DNA of 64,000 bases from Boesenbergia rotunda. Lineage: Eukaryota > Streptophyta > Magnoliopsida > Zingiberales > Zingiberaceae. Below are positions 11,007 through 22,910 of this stretch, in pieces. The DNA lies in contig JAGFNQ010001611.1 of the NCBI GenBank assembly GCA_024364735.1, forward strand, positions 18,878 to 82,877. The letters are read 5' to 3'. The notes beneath the pieces are model-generated. The model searched no databases and was not told the DNA's origin. It saw only the letters and a list, made by a program, of their open reading frames with translations. A program made the position numbers and the translations under genes. Every line of letters starts with the position of its first letter. The first letter of the stretch is position 1.

Positions 11007-12360
11007 TGTTGGATCGAGAAAACACGATAGAGGGGGGGTGAATATCGTGAAAACGTTTCGGATTAGAAGTTAAGAGAATACGCAACGGAAATTAGAACAA
11101 ACACACAGAACGCAAGGATTTTTACTTGGTTCGGAGTCGCAGTCGGCTCCTACTCCAAGGCCCACAGTCCTTGACCGTTTACTACAGGCAATTCTATATG
11201 TGCGCAAATGTTTACAGAAAATGTTACGGTTGTAGTGCAGTAAATAAAATTAAACTCTTCGTTACCGACGCCCTGTGTGGATCATGCTTCGGAGCAGAGG
11301 GTCGTCGTCCGCGCTTGAATCTCGAGATTGGAGGTTTTCGGAGCAGAGCGCTTGAGTCGAAGAGCGTAGAGGCATTGGAAAAGTTGATTCTAAAGCCTTA
11401 GGGGTCGAGCCCCTTTTATAGCACTCCTGGGGGCGCCCGGGATGCTGGGGGATCCTGACACGTGCCTTCGGATCCGAGAACTCTCATTGAAGCTCGGTCA
11501 GCGCTTATCCCACTAGAATCGGGTTCGGAGCTGACGAGGGTGCCTGGGACAATGGGGCCGCCCTGCTTGACTTGGTCAACAGGCTTCATAGTTGATTTTT
11601 GCTTCGGTTTATTTCTTGGCTTTGACTCAGGGTGCCCAGGACCTCCAGAGCGCCCTACTTAGAGCAGTTTCAAAGCAACTCTTTGCTTGGTTATTTGCTT
11701 TGACCTTGGGGGCACCCGGGACCTCCAGGGCGCCCTGCCCAGCTGCTGCCCCTCTCCTTTGGGGCGTTCTGAGCTGGAGAAACTCGTTCCTTCGGTCCTG
11801 AATCCAGGTTTAGTTCCAAAACAACAAGGTAAGAGTATTAGATAATTTTTTACAGCCATAGCTGTCTTGGTTCTGACTTCGGGTCTCCCAAATGGAACCC
11901 TAGGTCGAACCGACGCCTATGTTCCCTCGACGGGGAACGCGTCCTCACCTACTCCTCTCAGGAGAATTTACCTTTTGCCAACCGGCTCCTCCGGTTGGAC
12001 TTTTGCCCAGCTTTACTCACCAGGTCTTCGTGCCCAATCTGCGACCAGGTCTTAGTGCCCACCTTCCAAGCAGGTCTTTGGTGCCCAGCCCCCAGCCAGG
12101 TCTTAGTGCCCAATTCCTCGAACTAGGTCTTCGGTGCCCAGCCCTCGGCCAGGTCTTAGTGTCTAGTCCACGACCAGGACTTATTGCCCAACCTTATGTC
12201 AGGACTTAGTTGCCCAGCCCGCGGACAGGACTTATTTCCTAGATCAACTAGGACTTTCCTGCACACTTGAGTAAATGTATTTAAAGCATAAATAGTACTT
12301 AACTTTGAATCCTTTGCCAATATCAAAACAAGGTTCGATATGGTTCTTCCTGCACCAACA
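11007..12360 (-). mobile_element. solo LTR E1 (Sirevirus-like), TSD CTTTA
   Basis: 1,354 bp. On the minus strand it begins TGTTGGTGCAGGAAG and ends TTCACCCCCCCTCTATCGTG...CCAACA. It is flanked by CTTTA at 11,002-11,006 and 12,361-12,365. There is no internal region, so it formed by LTR-LTR recombination. A minus-strand TATAAAAG box lies near 11,416. GC-rich inverted repeats lie upstream of it at 11,430-11,740. A roughly 27-bp minisatellite lies at 12,015-12,240. Confidence 0.9.
12015..12240 (-). repeat. ~27-bp minisatellite in solo LTR E1
   Basis: Repeated units of the type CCAGGTCTTAGTGCCCA, about 25-30 bp each and about eight copies, degenerate. The sister LTR E2 carries the same array at 15,258-15,525. 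Confidence 0.75.
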
Positions 12361-12881
12361 CTTTAGGGTTCCGATGGCCAGCGGTTGCAACGAGGAGTCC
12401 TCCTTTAGGGTTCGGCGCATCTAAGGAGGAGGAAGATTGGAGCCTTGGTGATTCCGATTCTTGGTGGATCGTCGCCCACACGACGTCCAAGAAGGGTGGG
12501 GTCATACAATAGAAGATCGCGAGGTAGCGAGAGGTATAACCTACTCTTATGGCTCTTTGTTCTTTCTATCATTTTATGTGGTTTAATTAATTATCATTAT
12601 TGTCAATTATTTGTTAATTAATTATGATAATTAATTGTTTGGGACCCCGATGATAAACACAAAAATCGGCGATCCGCTCATCGTCTATTCCGCGGCTAAT
12701 CGGTTGGACAAGATTGATCGCTAGAATAACTTGGTTGTTCAAGCGATCACTCGAATCGGTTAGCACGATGATGAGACGGTCGTTTGGGAAATAGGTCTCC
12801 ATTCAGATTGAAAATTTTAATCTGTGGACATGGAGAGGTTTCCTATACGTGACCCGAAATCCCCTTGGTGGAAACCATCAA

Positions 12882-12894
12882 TTGGTATCAGAGC
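12882..12894 (+). other. primer-binding site, initiator tRNA-Met
   Basis: TTGGTATCAGAGC follows the copia LTR end at 12,880. Confidence 0.88.
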
Positions 12895-13940
12895 CAATGG
12901 TTTCCGATTTTGTGTATTTTGGATTCAGTTACATTTTGCACTTTATCATGTATTTTATTTTTTCGAATAATAGTAGGATGTGCGTAGGCTAACTCTTTGG
13001 TTGCAGGCACGAGAGTCCAACTATTATGGCTAAAATGATGTGTGTATGTGATTGTTTGTGCATGGTTTTAAATTTATTTGAATCCTCGGGGTTGACAAGG
13101 CTAAATTTGGTATTACATTTTGTAATTAAATACGACACTTGTTTAGCCGCGTTTTTTATTTACTTTTGATCTAGATTTAATGTACACTCCTTTGTGGAGT
13201 ATAGGATCGATGGATGTAAATAAATAGCATTTTATCTCGACTCAGAGATCCCTTCAATGTTGGCTTACGCATGGTGTAGGGAGGAGCAAGCGAGGTGGCG
13301 ACACGACTGGAGTCATATTGAAGATTGAAGCCATAATAGTTAGAAAATTTTGTTTTTTCTTATTTATTGCTTTTAGTTTATATGTTTGTCGTGCTTGCAT
13401 GAAAATTCCTCAATTATAAATAACTATGTGGGAGAGGGACCCTAAGGGTCTTATGGCCTCCATTACTAATTTGACAAGTGATGCGAACAAGCTTGCACGT
13501 TGGCTCTAAGTGTCTTCCTCCCCATCGGATGGATTTGTTCTGCAGATCACTAGGTCAGACATGACTATAGAAAATTATTTAGGAGCGTGTGATTTTCCCC
13601 ATCGGACGACACATAATCCGAGATAATTTTCTTAGTATCATGTAATGGTAAACACTTAGATGCAAATAAAAATATCCTCCCCATCTGAGTCACTGCTATT
13701 ATTTTAGGGCCGAAGAGGAACCAACTATTAATTTTATTTGTCAAAAAGTTAGGTTGACAAGATAATAAAATTAATGGGTAAAACCTCCTCTTGCAAATGT
13801 AGAATTCGTATACGTCCACACTATAGTGGCATGTGATATTCTCGGTGTTTAAGATGTTGGTTGATTTTAAAATATATTGTTTAAGGAATCAATATATTTT
13901 GAAATCTAAAGTTTGTGATCATTGTGATTCTCGGGAAATT
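12895..13940 (+). other. copia 5' leader
   Basis: Between primer site and gag. No supported coding sequence. It contains three scattered CCCCATCGGA-like blocks (near 13,522, 13,597 and 13,680). I see no other structure. Confidence 0.5.
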
Positions 13941-14301
13941 TTCAAAATGCCTTTCAACTCACTTGCTTTAAAAGAAAACGAACTTACTGCCCCAAACTTT
14001 AATGATTGGGAACCAAATCTAGACCTTGTCTTGACTGCCGAGGAATCCAAATGTGTACTTTTCGAGTTCTGTCCTGAAAAGCCTAGCGTGAATTATGATG
14101 AAGAGGAGAAGGAACATTTTAGGTAATGGATAAAAGCAGATGAGATGGCGCAGTGTCATCAACATCAGACTTCTTCCACTACTAATGATATGACGTTCAA
14201 TCTCAAAGAACTCTTTGGACATCATAATCGGGGCGCTAGGCAAGAGGCCATGAGGAGCTTGATGACAACCACCATGATTGAGGGTATGCCCGTGAAGGAA
14301 C

Positions 14302-15629
14302 TGTTGGATCGGAGTAAATCGATAGGGGGGTGAATATCGATCGTAAAATTTTCGGATGATTAAGAGAAATTACGCAGCAGAAAACACAAAAACAATCGCT
14401 AACAATCTTTCTTTTTACTTGGTTAGGAGTCGCAGTTGGCTCCTACTCCACGGCCCACAGTCCTTGACCGTTTACGATGGGTAATTCTATATTCATAAAA
14501 ATGTTTACAAGTTGGAGTACAAAATATAGAATTGAAAATGAAATTACAACACTTTACGAAAATAAACTTTTACCGACGACCGGAGTGGTTGGAAGTTCAG
14601 AGCAGCGGGTCATCGTCGGTGCTTGAATTGTGAGTGTGGAGCGTGTCGGAGCGTAGCGCTTGAACGAAAGTGTTGAGAGCGAGATGTTCGAGTTGTTCCG
14701 AAGCCTTGGGGTGAACCCCTATTTATACTGGTCGCTAGGGCGCCTGTGTTGAAGGGGGTGCCTGACACGTGGCCTCTTCTGCGAGAATTCCCATCCGCAG
14801 ACTTGGCCAGTGCTTATCCCTTCAACTGGGATGCCTGAGCTGACTGGGGTGCCTGTGTTAACACAGGCACCTAGCTTGACTTGGTCCAAAGGCTTTCGTG
14901 GTAGTTTGCTTTGATGGCTTGGTTTGGCCTTGCACTGGGCGCCTGTATCCACACAGGCGCCTAGCCCAGTGAGGCGCCTCCTTCCAATGAGGTGCCTGAG
15001 CTGCAGAAACACCGTCCCTTCATTTCCTGCAACCAGGGCTAGTTCCAAACACAAGAAGCAAATATTCATGATATATTAAACATTATTTACAGCCTAAGCT
15101 GTCTTAGTTCTGACTTTGGGTCTCCCAAATGGAACCCTAGGTCGAACCGATGCCTAATGTTCCCTCCTACGGGGAACACATCCTCACCTACTCCTCTCGG
15201 GAGAATTTACCTTTTTTCCAACCGGCTCCTCCGGTTGGACTTTTTCCCAGCTTCACTCACCAGGTCTTCGTGCCCAGTCCGCGACCAGGACATAGTGCCC
15301 AGCTTTACTCACAAGGTCTTCGGTGCATAGTCCTCGACCAGGTCTTAGTGCCCAACTTTACTCACCAGGTCTTCGGTGCCCAGCCCTCAGTCAGGTCTTA
15401 GTGCCCAGTCCACGACTAGGACTTATTGCCCAACCTTATGTCAGGACTTAGTTGCTCAACCCGTGGCCAGGACTTAGTGCCCAATTCTTAGAACCAGGAC
15501 TTCGTGCCTAGTGTTCCTAGGACTTTTCCTGCACACTTGAGTAAAATCGTTAGAGCACCAATAATACTTAACATTGAAACCTTTGCCAATATTAAAACAA
15601 GGTTCGATATGGTGCTTCCAGCACTAACA
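14302..15629 (-). mobile_element. solo LTR E2 (Sirevirus-like), TSD GGAAC
   Basis: 1,328 bp, same family as E1 (minus start TGTTAGTGCTGGAAG; end CGATCCAACA). It is flanked by GGAAC at 14,297-14,301 and 15,630-15,634, inside a copia gag. A minus-strand TATAAATA box lies near 14,731. Two long palindromes lie just upstream in element orientation: a perfect 24-bp one at 14,848-14,871 and a near-perfect one at 14,938-14,961. Confidence 0.9.
15258..15525 (-). repeat. ~27-bp minisatellite in solo LTR E2
   Basis: About ten degenerate units containing CCAGGTCTTAGTGCCCA or CCAGGACTTAGTGCCCA. Shared with E1, so it is an old feature of the LTR family. Confidence 0.8.
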
Positions 15630-15713
15630 GGAACATGTTCTCAAAATGAAGGCTCGGTTAAATGAGATGGAAATCCTTGGAGCAGAGATCGATGGGGAAA
15701 CTCAGGTCGATAT

Positions 15714-16701
15714 TGTTGGGACCTTGACGTTTAGCTAGAGGGGGGTGAATAGCTACATTTCGATTTCCTTCCTACATGTGTTAGCAAGCACAAGCGGAAA
15801 ACTTAAATATAAACTAAAACAATGCTAACACCAAACCTTTACGTGGTTCAGAGATGATACTCCTACTCCACGACTGTCTGTAAGATGGACGATCTCGATC
15901 AGTTAGTGGATGACTCCCCGGAAGACCTCCGGCTAGCTCTTGTCGCTCCTTGTGGGTGGAGAAATCTCGCCACAATCTCTTGACAACTTCTGAGCACTTG
16001 TATGCTACTAACAGGCTTTACCCAAGTTTGTTTCGCCAAAGAAACTCAGCCAAAAATGAGCTCTCTTAAATAGTGCTCGATGCTTAAAACCCGTTACCAG
16101 TCGACTGGTGCTAACACCAGTCGACTGGTCTACTTAAATTCGAATGTTACAGCCCGACGCTTCGAATTCTAGTGGACACCAGTCGACTGATCGTAGGATC
16201 AGTCGACTAATCTTTCTGTGCTCTACATTAGTCGACTGATCCAAGCATCAGTCGACTGCCAACTCCCTAAACCTAGGGTTTTCCTTCCTGAATACAATTC
16301 CCTCAGCACTCGAACACTCACAACTTAGCTGACTCCTCATCCAGCAGCCTCGACCTGTTGCCTTCAAGCCTTCTTCGACTTTGGCTCTCATCCCTCGGCT
16401 GCATGCAAGCCCATGGCTCATCTCCCCATGCAATCCTTCGCGTATGCCTCGAAGGTCTCTTCCCTCGACTCATTGTCCCTGCTTTGTCCACAGTCCCTCG
16501 GATGCATGCAAGCCCATGGCTTGTCTACCCATGTCATCCTTCACTGGACCTGAAGATGTCCAACTAAGTCTATGTGTATTCTGCAAACCTGCACACTCAA
16601 ATACACATATTAGATCAACATGAAACCCTAACTTAATCATATTGACAAACACATTAAAACCCATGATCCACTCGATCACACTTGGGTCAATTGCACCAAC
16701 A
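15714..16701 (-). mobile_element. Sirevirus-like LTR, 3' LTR of a minus-strand element
   Basis: 988 bp. The minus strand starts TGTTGGTGCAATTGACCC at 16,701 and ends AAGGTCCCAACA at 15,714. A polypurine tract lies outside its start (16,702-16,719), so it is the 3' LTR. Palindrome cores start at 16098/16118, 16180/16200 and 16229/16249, each 20 bp apart. The minus-strand TTAAATA box is at 16,066-16,072. Confidence 0.88.
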
Positions 16702-17476
16702 ATCTCCTCCTTTTTGATGTGTGACAATATGTTTAAGTTATGTGCAAATATAATAATTGAAAATTACAAACATAGCAAATTAAGAAGTATAAGCATGCAT
16801 CCTCCCCCTTAACTATGTCTTCACACATAATTTTCAATTTTTCATAACTACAAGTTAAGTTAAAAACTAACTTTTCAATTTTGCATAATCACAAGTTAAG
16901 TTAAAAACTGACTTTTCAATTTTGCATAACCACCAGTTAAATTAAAAATTAACTTAAACCTCTCAATTCTCCCCCTTTGACACCATCAAAAGAATTGCTC
17001 CAAGCAATATTAACCCTAGCATCAATTTTGGGATAAGTTTTTAGTTCTGAACAACCCCTGAAATCAGAAACTATACGCACCAGTCGACTGCGTCAGTTAC
17101 CAGTCGACTGGTGCCTTCAAACTGCAAACCTACAAAGAGTTCAGTCGACTGCCCCAAGGGCAGTCGACTGATACAGTTCAGTCTGAAATTTCAACTTCTG
17201 AGCCAAAATTCAGAAATCCCCCACAAATTTCATAAAATTTGAACAATTATGAAACTTTGCAAACATATTTCTTATGATGTATTCTAACAGAGAAAAATGC
17301 CTTTTCATGAAAACACCAAACATGTATTTTTCAAGTCTATCACATACTTCTTAAACCACAGAAATGTTTTCAATCCTCCCCTTTTTACTCATATTAATAC
17401 TAGAGAAAGAAAAAGTGATGAAAGCTCCCCCTTTATACCATAATCTATAGATAGAAAGCATTTTGGAATTCATCAT
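16702..17476 (-). mobile_element. Sirevirus 3' noncoding region, minus strand
   Basis: It begins with the polypurine tract (minus CATCAAAAAGGAGGAGAT) and holds palindrome cores at 17081/17101 and 17142/17161. It mirrors the plus-strand region 21,366-22,370. No coding sequence. It stops at the single N at 17,477. Confidence 0.75.
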
Positions 17477-17477
17477 N
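17477..17477. other. single ambiguous base at a junction
   Basis: One N lies exactly where Sirevirus DNA changes to chromovirus LTR. The first ~200 bp of the LTR and any target duplication are missing, so this may be a closed gap. Confidence 0.6.
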
Positions 17478-19084
17478 CTTTTTAGTACCATAATTATTGG
17501 AGAATTTTAGGTGGAAATTTATAGAAATATAAAGGGGTTTTAATGAGAAATATTAACATAATTATGGGGGGAATTTTTAAATAATTTTCGGAATTTGGAG
17601 GGGGGGAATAATAGAAAAATAAAATAAAAATAAGGTGCATGAGCCAAGGATTGAACCTTAGACATCTTGTACAACCATGTAGGCTCTAACCAACTCATCT
17701 AGCAAGGGAATGTCAAAAGGAAATGAAATGGAGAGTAGTTAAGGCTTGGGAGAAGATGAAGGGTCATGGAGAGACTCTTCATTTACCTCCTTAATGGATG
17801 ATAAAGAGGGGGGTTTGGGAGTTTCTTTCTTCCTTCCATCAATTGCATTTGCTCCCCTCCTTCCTCCTCATTCTAGCCGAAACCCCAAGGAGGAGTTCTC
17901 CCTTGGAAAAGCTTCCACCAAGGCTTCATCTCCAAGAGCTAGGGTCTTCACAAGAGTACAAGGGCTAAGGGTGGTCAAGAGGCAACAAGATTTCCATCTT
18001 TCTTTCAAATCTAAGGTTATAATCAAGATCAACCAAGGTAAGACTCCCTCACCTATGGTATAATGGCTTTTCTTGAAGATTAACATGATATGAAAGTTGT
18101 ATATGATGTTTATGTTAGAAATACCAAAGAAACCCATGAATCTAACCTTATAGGTTTCGGCCCATGGGATTCTTGGTCTAAAATGATGATAAAAATCCAA
18201 AGCATGTTGTCTAATGTACTCTCATGATGTCTAGTGATTTAATACAATTTTTGAGAATTTTTGGGGTACCCTAGGGTCCCTATAGGTTTCGGCCAACTTC
18301 AAGGATCCAAAGGTTAGGGTTGGGTCTTAAACTTCATGTATATGTTTTATGTGTTATCATGATATAAGGGAGATGGAGGGTGATTGATGTGAATTTTCAC
18401 ATGGCCTAGAGGCTCCATAAGTTTCGGCCAAGATGGGTTAATAGGGTAAAAGTTAGGATTTATTTCAAGTAAGAGCCCCAATGGCCCTATGGTAAGATGA
18501 GATTAGTGTTTTATGATTGATTGGGGATTTTAATGGAATTTTTCCATACCCCCATGGCCTTATAAGTTTCGGCCAGCCCTAGGAAAGTGGCTTAAAGGTT
18601 AGGGTTAACCCTAATCATGGGCTCCAATGACTTCCTATGGTCTCCTAAATGAGGTATGGTTGTTCCTTTACCTTATGCTATGTTACATGTTTATGGAATT
18701 GATGGAACTCCACCTTAGAAGTTTCGGCCAAACCTTGAATCTAGGGTTTGGGGTGGAGTTAGGGTTCAAAGAATGATGGTTCATGGTTACCATAAAGTAT
18801 CTATATGTATAGGATCAAGCATGTGGTAGAAACCATGTTAACTATAACCCCAAGATTTAAGCACCATGTTTATGTTTCATGTTTAGGTTATGATTGGATG
18901 CCATGCTTAATAGGGTTATCATGAATGTTTATGTTTTAGGCCATGTATTGGAATGGTAGGTAGAATGTTATGGAAATCCTACCTATGTATGCTTATGTGA
19001 TGTAGGGAACCATGCTAAGTTATATGCTCATGTTAGGTTAAGAACCAAGCTATGCTATGGTGTATGTTCATGATATGAATGATG

Positions 19085-19300
19085 TCATGATAAGTATGAT
19101 AGGTTTATGTTCATGATAAGAATGATGCTATGATAGGTATGTTATGTTATGTTCATGATAAGAACGATGCCATGATAAGTATGTTATGTTATGTTCATGA
19201 TAAGAACGATGCCATGATAAGTATGTTATGTTATGTTCATGATAAAAATGATGCCATGATAAGTAGGTTATGTTTATGTTCATGATAAGAATGATGCATG
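19085..19300 (+). repeat. 42-bp minisatellite in chromovirus LTR
   Basis: Units starting GTTATGTTATGTTCATGATA at 19,141, 19,183 and 19,225, with degenerate flanking units. The 14-residue periodic minus-strand frame is a by-product. Confidence 0.85.
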
Positions 19301-19989
19301 CCATGCTGTATGAATAAAGATGCATGCCATGCTTATGAAAGAAGATGCATACCATGTTTATGAATGAAGATAATGCTCATGCCTTCCAGGCATCATGATG
19401 TTATGCAATAAGAATGAACAATGAAAGGACAAGCATGTGTTAAGTCATGCTTTATGTAACATGGTTATGCTATGAATGTCTTATGAATGATGAAGCATGA
19501 AACTTATTTTACTTTATGTATGGGCTTGTACCGGACCGAAGTATGGGTCCAAGGGATGGGCACCTTAAGAACGCCCCGGTTCTGGACTACCGAAGCTATC
19601 CACGGTTCTGGCACTACCGGAGCTGTGCAACAGGGATGGGCACCTTAAGAACGCCTCGGTTCGGGGACTACCGACTATGCTGTCCTTACCCTAGTAGGTC
19701 AGGGCTCGCGACCTCGGACCTGCTAGGGATGCGCGCTATGATGTATGTATGTGGTACAAGCCGGGGACCCCAAATAATGTTATGATGATTATGTTTAAGC
19801 ATTTAAAAGTATGTTTTAAGAGTTAAGCATCCCTTATGTATATGCATTCCACTCATGCATCCATTCATGTTATGCATTATGCTATGTTGATAAGATTTTA
19901 TGCTTACGCTTCATGTTAAGGAATATGCATGAGAATAAATGATCTATGCCATGATTATGTTAAGAAGATGTTCATAGGTTATGATAGGA

Positions 19990-20245
19990 AGAATGTTTAC
20001 TATGTTTATGTTTATGCCAAGTATTATGCCATGCTTAGAATGTTCACTATGTTTATGTTTATGCCAAGTATTATGTCATGCTTAGAATGTTCACTATGTT
20101 TATGTTTATGCCATAAATCATGTCATGCTTAGAATGTTCACCATGTTTATGTTCATGCCAAGTATTATGTCATGCTTAGAATGTTCACTATGTTTATGTT
20201 TATGCCATGTATCATGCCATGCTTAGAATGTTTACTATGTTTATG
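19990..20245 (+). repeat. 47-bp minisatellite in chromovirus LTR
   Basis: About five units with TGTTCACTATGTTTATG starting at 20,041, 20,088 and onwards. Confidence 0.8.
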
Positions 20246-20762
20246 TTCATGCCATGCTATGTATACGATATGTGATTTAAGATGTTATGTTCTAAGTAGA
20301 GCACCAAGTATGTTAATGTTTCATGTGCTCATTATGAGATGATGAACGATGAATTATTTTTGTGAGTAGGAAAGAGTCTTACTAAGCCTGTGTGCTTATA
20401 GTCTTATTTCCTTATACTGCAGATCATTCAAGGGGACAATGATGGAAGCAACAGGAGGGCAAGAACGCATGTGTGTAGTAGTGACTTGGCCCAGGAAACC
20501 ATATGTTTACTGTTTATGCTAGAACTTCACCTTGGTTACTTATATGTTTGAATAATGACTTTTGGAACCTTATGATATGATGTTATGTATGACATGATAT
20601 GATGCTTAAGTTCAAAGTTAATATGCTAAGGTTCCCATGTCATTAAGTTAAGAATGGTAACAGGGCATGTATAAGTTAAAGTTATTCCGCTGCCTTATGA
20701 TGTCTACATGCCCTAAGCATGTTAACATAACGTCGCTTATGGAAAAAAAAGCGGGCGTTACA

Positions 20763-21365
20763 TTTGTTTTATAGAATTAAATGACACCTCAGAGAACTTC
20801 TACTTCCCGTGCATATTATAAAAAATGCAATGGAAAAGTAATCACCCTCAATTCAAGCGTTTTATATAATCAGTGGCAATAAATGACCGTTAGATGGCGT
20901 TGATAAATGAAAGCCCATTTGCCTGGGCATTTGCCATGTCCAAAAGTCTAGATCTAAAGCCTTATACAAAATATGTTTGACAATTGGGATGTTGAAGCGA
21001 GATGTTTCATCTTTCGTAATCAGCAATTGAGGTAATGGAAATAACTACTACAAATAATAACAATTACAAAAAGTAGTTGTTACAAGTTGTAGTAGTAACA
21101 TTGAGGTAGTATTACGTTGTAGCAGCTACTGCACAACATCACTTTGTATAGTTCATGGTACAGTTACTATACACATAGCTGCTACACGTTGTAGTAGATA
21201 CTAAACATTAGCTGCTACAACTTTAAAAAATTACTAAAAGTAGCTACTACACTTTATAGCAGTAACTTGGAAGTAGTATCACATTAAAACAACTAGTGGA
21301 CAATAACTGCTACACTTGGTAGCAGCTACTTGGCACCAGCTACTACACTTGTGACATTTACTTGG
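20763..21365. repeat. non-LTR segment with clustered GTAGCAGCTACT-type motifs
   Basis: No coding sequence. From about 21,045 to 21,360 there are more than ten short direct and inverted copies of motifs such as GTAGCAGCTACT, AGCTGCTACA and TAGCTACTACAC. Such dense motif clusters are typical of subterminal regions of plant CACTA transposons, but no terminal inverted repeat or 3-bp duplication is visible. The identity is open. Confidence 0.4.
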
Positions 21366-22370
21366 TGGTGCTAGTGTTTAGAGTGTGTAGCTTGTTTTTT
21401 TATATTTTATCTCTCAAACACTTAATTTGGTATTGTAATATTTGAAAATTCGGGGCTATGACACTTGTGACATTTTTTTATATTCTTTAGTATGGGTTTA
21501 TATGAAAATTTTAATTTATGCTTTGGTATTGCTTATATGAGTTTTCAATTCATGACTTGATATTACTCATATTGAATGTTATTATCTTGCTATTATGGAC
21601 ATAAGGAAATTTTCATATATATGTATATCTAGAGATAAGGGATGAAAAGGGGGAGGTTGCATCATGTGCTTTATCTTGAAAAATTATATGAAAAGAAGGG
21701 GGAGATTTGAAAATAATTCTATGGTTCAAATGGTATAGGATAGGCTTGGCAAACACATAGATTCAATGTTCGGATAGAAAGTTGATACAAAATGAAGCAT
21801 TTTCAAAGAATTGGAATTTGTGTCAAAAAGTCAAGCATATTTGGTATTTTTGCGAAACTAAATTTTTCTGATTTATAATATATCTTAAGAAATATGCTTG
21901 TAAAATTTTAGAATTTTTTAAATTTTATAAAATTTTCTAGGGGTTTCTGAATTTTGGTTGAAAATTTAGAACTCCTGCGTATCAGTCGACTGCCATTGGG
22001 GCAGTCGACTGATCTTTCTGTGGGTTTGTAAATTGTAGGGACCAGTCGACTGATGCAGGGGCAGTCGACTGGTTCTGTTGTTTTCTGATTACTGGGGGTT
22101 TTCAGAAATGAAAAAGTGTTCTCATTGACCCTAGGGTTAGGATTGCATGGAGCAACTTTTTTGATGGTGTCAAAGGGGGAGAACTTGTGGTTTTAAGTTA
22201 GGTTTAACTTAATTTGGCGTTGTGAAAAATTGAAAATTATGTGGAGGGCATAGGTTAAGGGGCAGGGCATGGTTATGTCTCTTAATATGCTATGCCTTTA
22301 ATTTTCAATTGTTATTGTTGTTTTTGCACCTAACTTAAATATATTGCCACACATCAAAAATGGGGAGATT
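21366..22370 (+). mobile_element. Sirevirus 3' noncoding region, plus strand
   Basis: It matches 37,605-38,516 (GAGAGTGTGT block, TCTCAAACAC block, then a polypurine tract). Palindrome cores start at 21983/22002 and 22043/22062, both 19 bp apart. The polypurine tract AAAAATGGGGAGAT ends at 22,370. No coding sequence. Confidence 0.75.
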
Positions 22371-22910
22371 GTTGGGGCAATCAGCCCAAGTATGATCGAG
22401 AGGATCATGAGTTTTGATATGTGTGTCAATATGATTAAGTTAGGGTTTCACGTTGATCTAATATGTGTATGTGAGTGTGCAGTTTACAGGATACACATAG
22501 ACTTGGTTGGACGTCTTCGGGTACGGTGAAGGGTGTCATAGAGGTAAGGCGTGGACTTGTGTGCGCATCTGAGGGACCATGGACAAAGCAGGGGCGATGA
22601 GCCGAGGGAAGCGGGCTTTGAGCCATACGTGAAGGATGGTATGGAGGCAAGCTGAGGGTTTGAGTGCGTATCTGAGGGACGAGGGCCAATGTCAAAGAGT
22701 GCTTGAATGCAACAGGTCGAGGCTGCTGGAGCAGGAACGATGAGCTGAGAGAAGCGGACTTCGATGCATGCGTGAAGGATGGCATAGAGGCAAGTTGAGG
22801 GCTTATGTACGCATCTGAGGGATGGGAGCCAAAGTCGAAGAGGGATTGAAGACAACAGATCGAGGCTGCTGGATGAAGAGTCAACCAGGTCGTGAGTATT
22901 CGAGTGCTGA

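Larger units (their letters stand above)
9700..12880 (+). mobile_element. copia LTR with downstream primer site, interrupted by a solo LTR
   Basis: It starts TGTTAGGATGTATACTAAAAG and ends GAAACCATCA, followed by a primer site. Without the nested 1,354-bp solo LTR and its 5-bp duplication it is about 1,822 bp, matching the solo copy at 32,522-34,356. A TATA-like CCCTATATACC lies near 10,577. The 10,538-11,041 frame sits in the transcribed leader and is not conserved. No 3' LTR partner is present in the window. Confidence 0.85.
13941..15713 (+). pseudogene. gag: Ty1/copia gag split by solo LTR E2
   Basis: The left part (13,941-14,296) reads NSLALKENELTAPNFNDW, a copia gag start of the Ala-Pro-Asn-Phe-x-x-Trp type, then after an in-frame stop at about 14,126 ends in MTTTMIEGMPVKEL. 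The right part (15,635-15,713) continues in register with EHVLKMKARLNEMEILGAEI and is then cut by the Sirevirus LTR at 15,714. The insertion is exact because GGAAC is duplicated. Nothing downstream of the mid-capsid survives. Confidence 0.8.
17478..20762 (+). mobile_element. chromovirus LTR, 5' end missing
   Basis: It ends GCGGGCGTTACA at 20,762 and matches the LTRs of the chromovirus at 22,911-32,403 in reverse. The first ~200 bp, expected to start TGTAACGACC, are absent. No primer site follows. It contains five TTTCGGCC blocks roughly 130-150 bp apart (18,153-18,730), a 42-bp minisatellite and a 47-bp minisatellite. Confidence 0.82.

Noticed and set aside
10538..11041. 167-codon frame in a copia LTR
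   Set aside because: Lies in the transcribed LTR leader; the sister solo LTR at 32,522-34,356 lacks the frame; its end is made by a nested insertion.
19128..19355. Minus-strand 75-codon frame with NITYLSWHRSYHEH repeats
   Set aside because: Direct product of the 42-bp minisatellite in an LTR.
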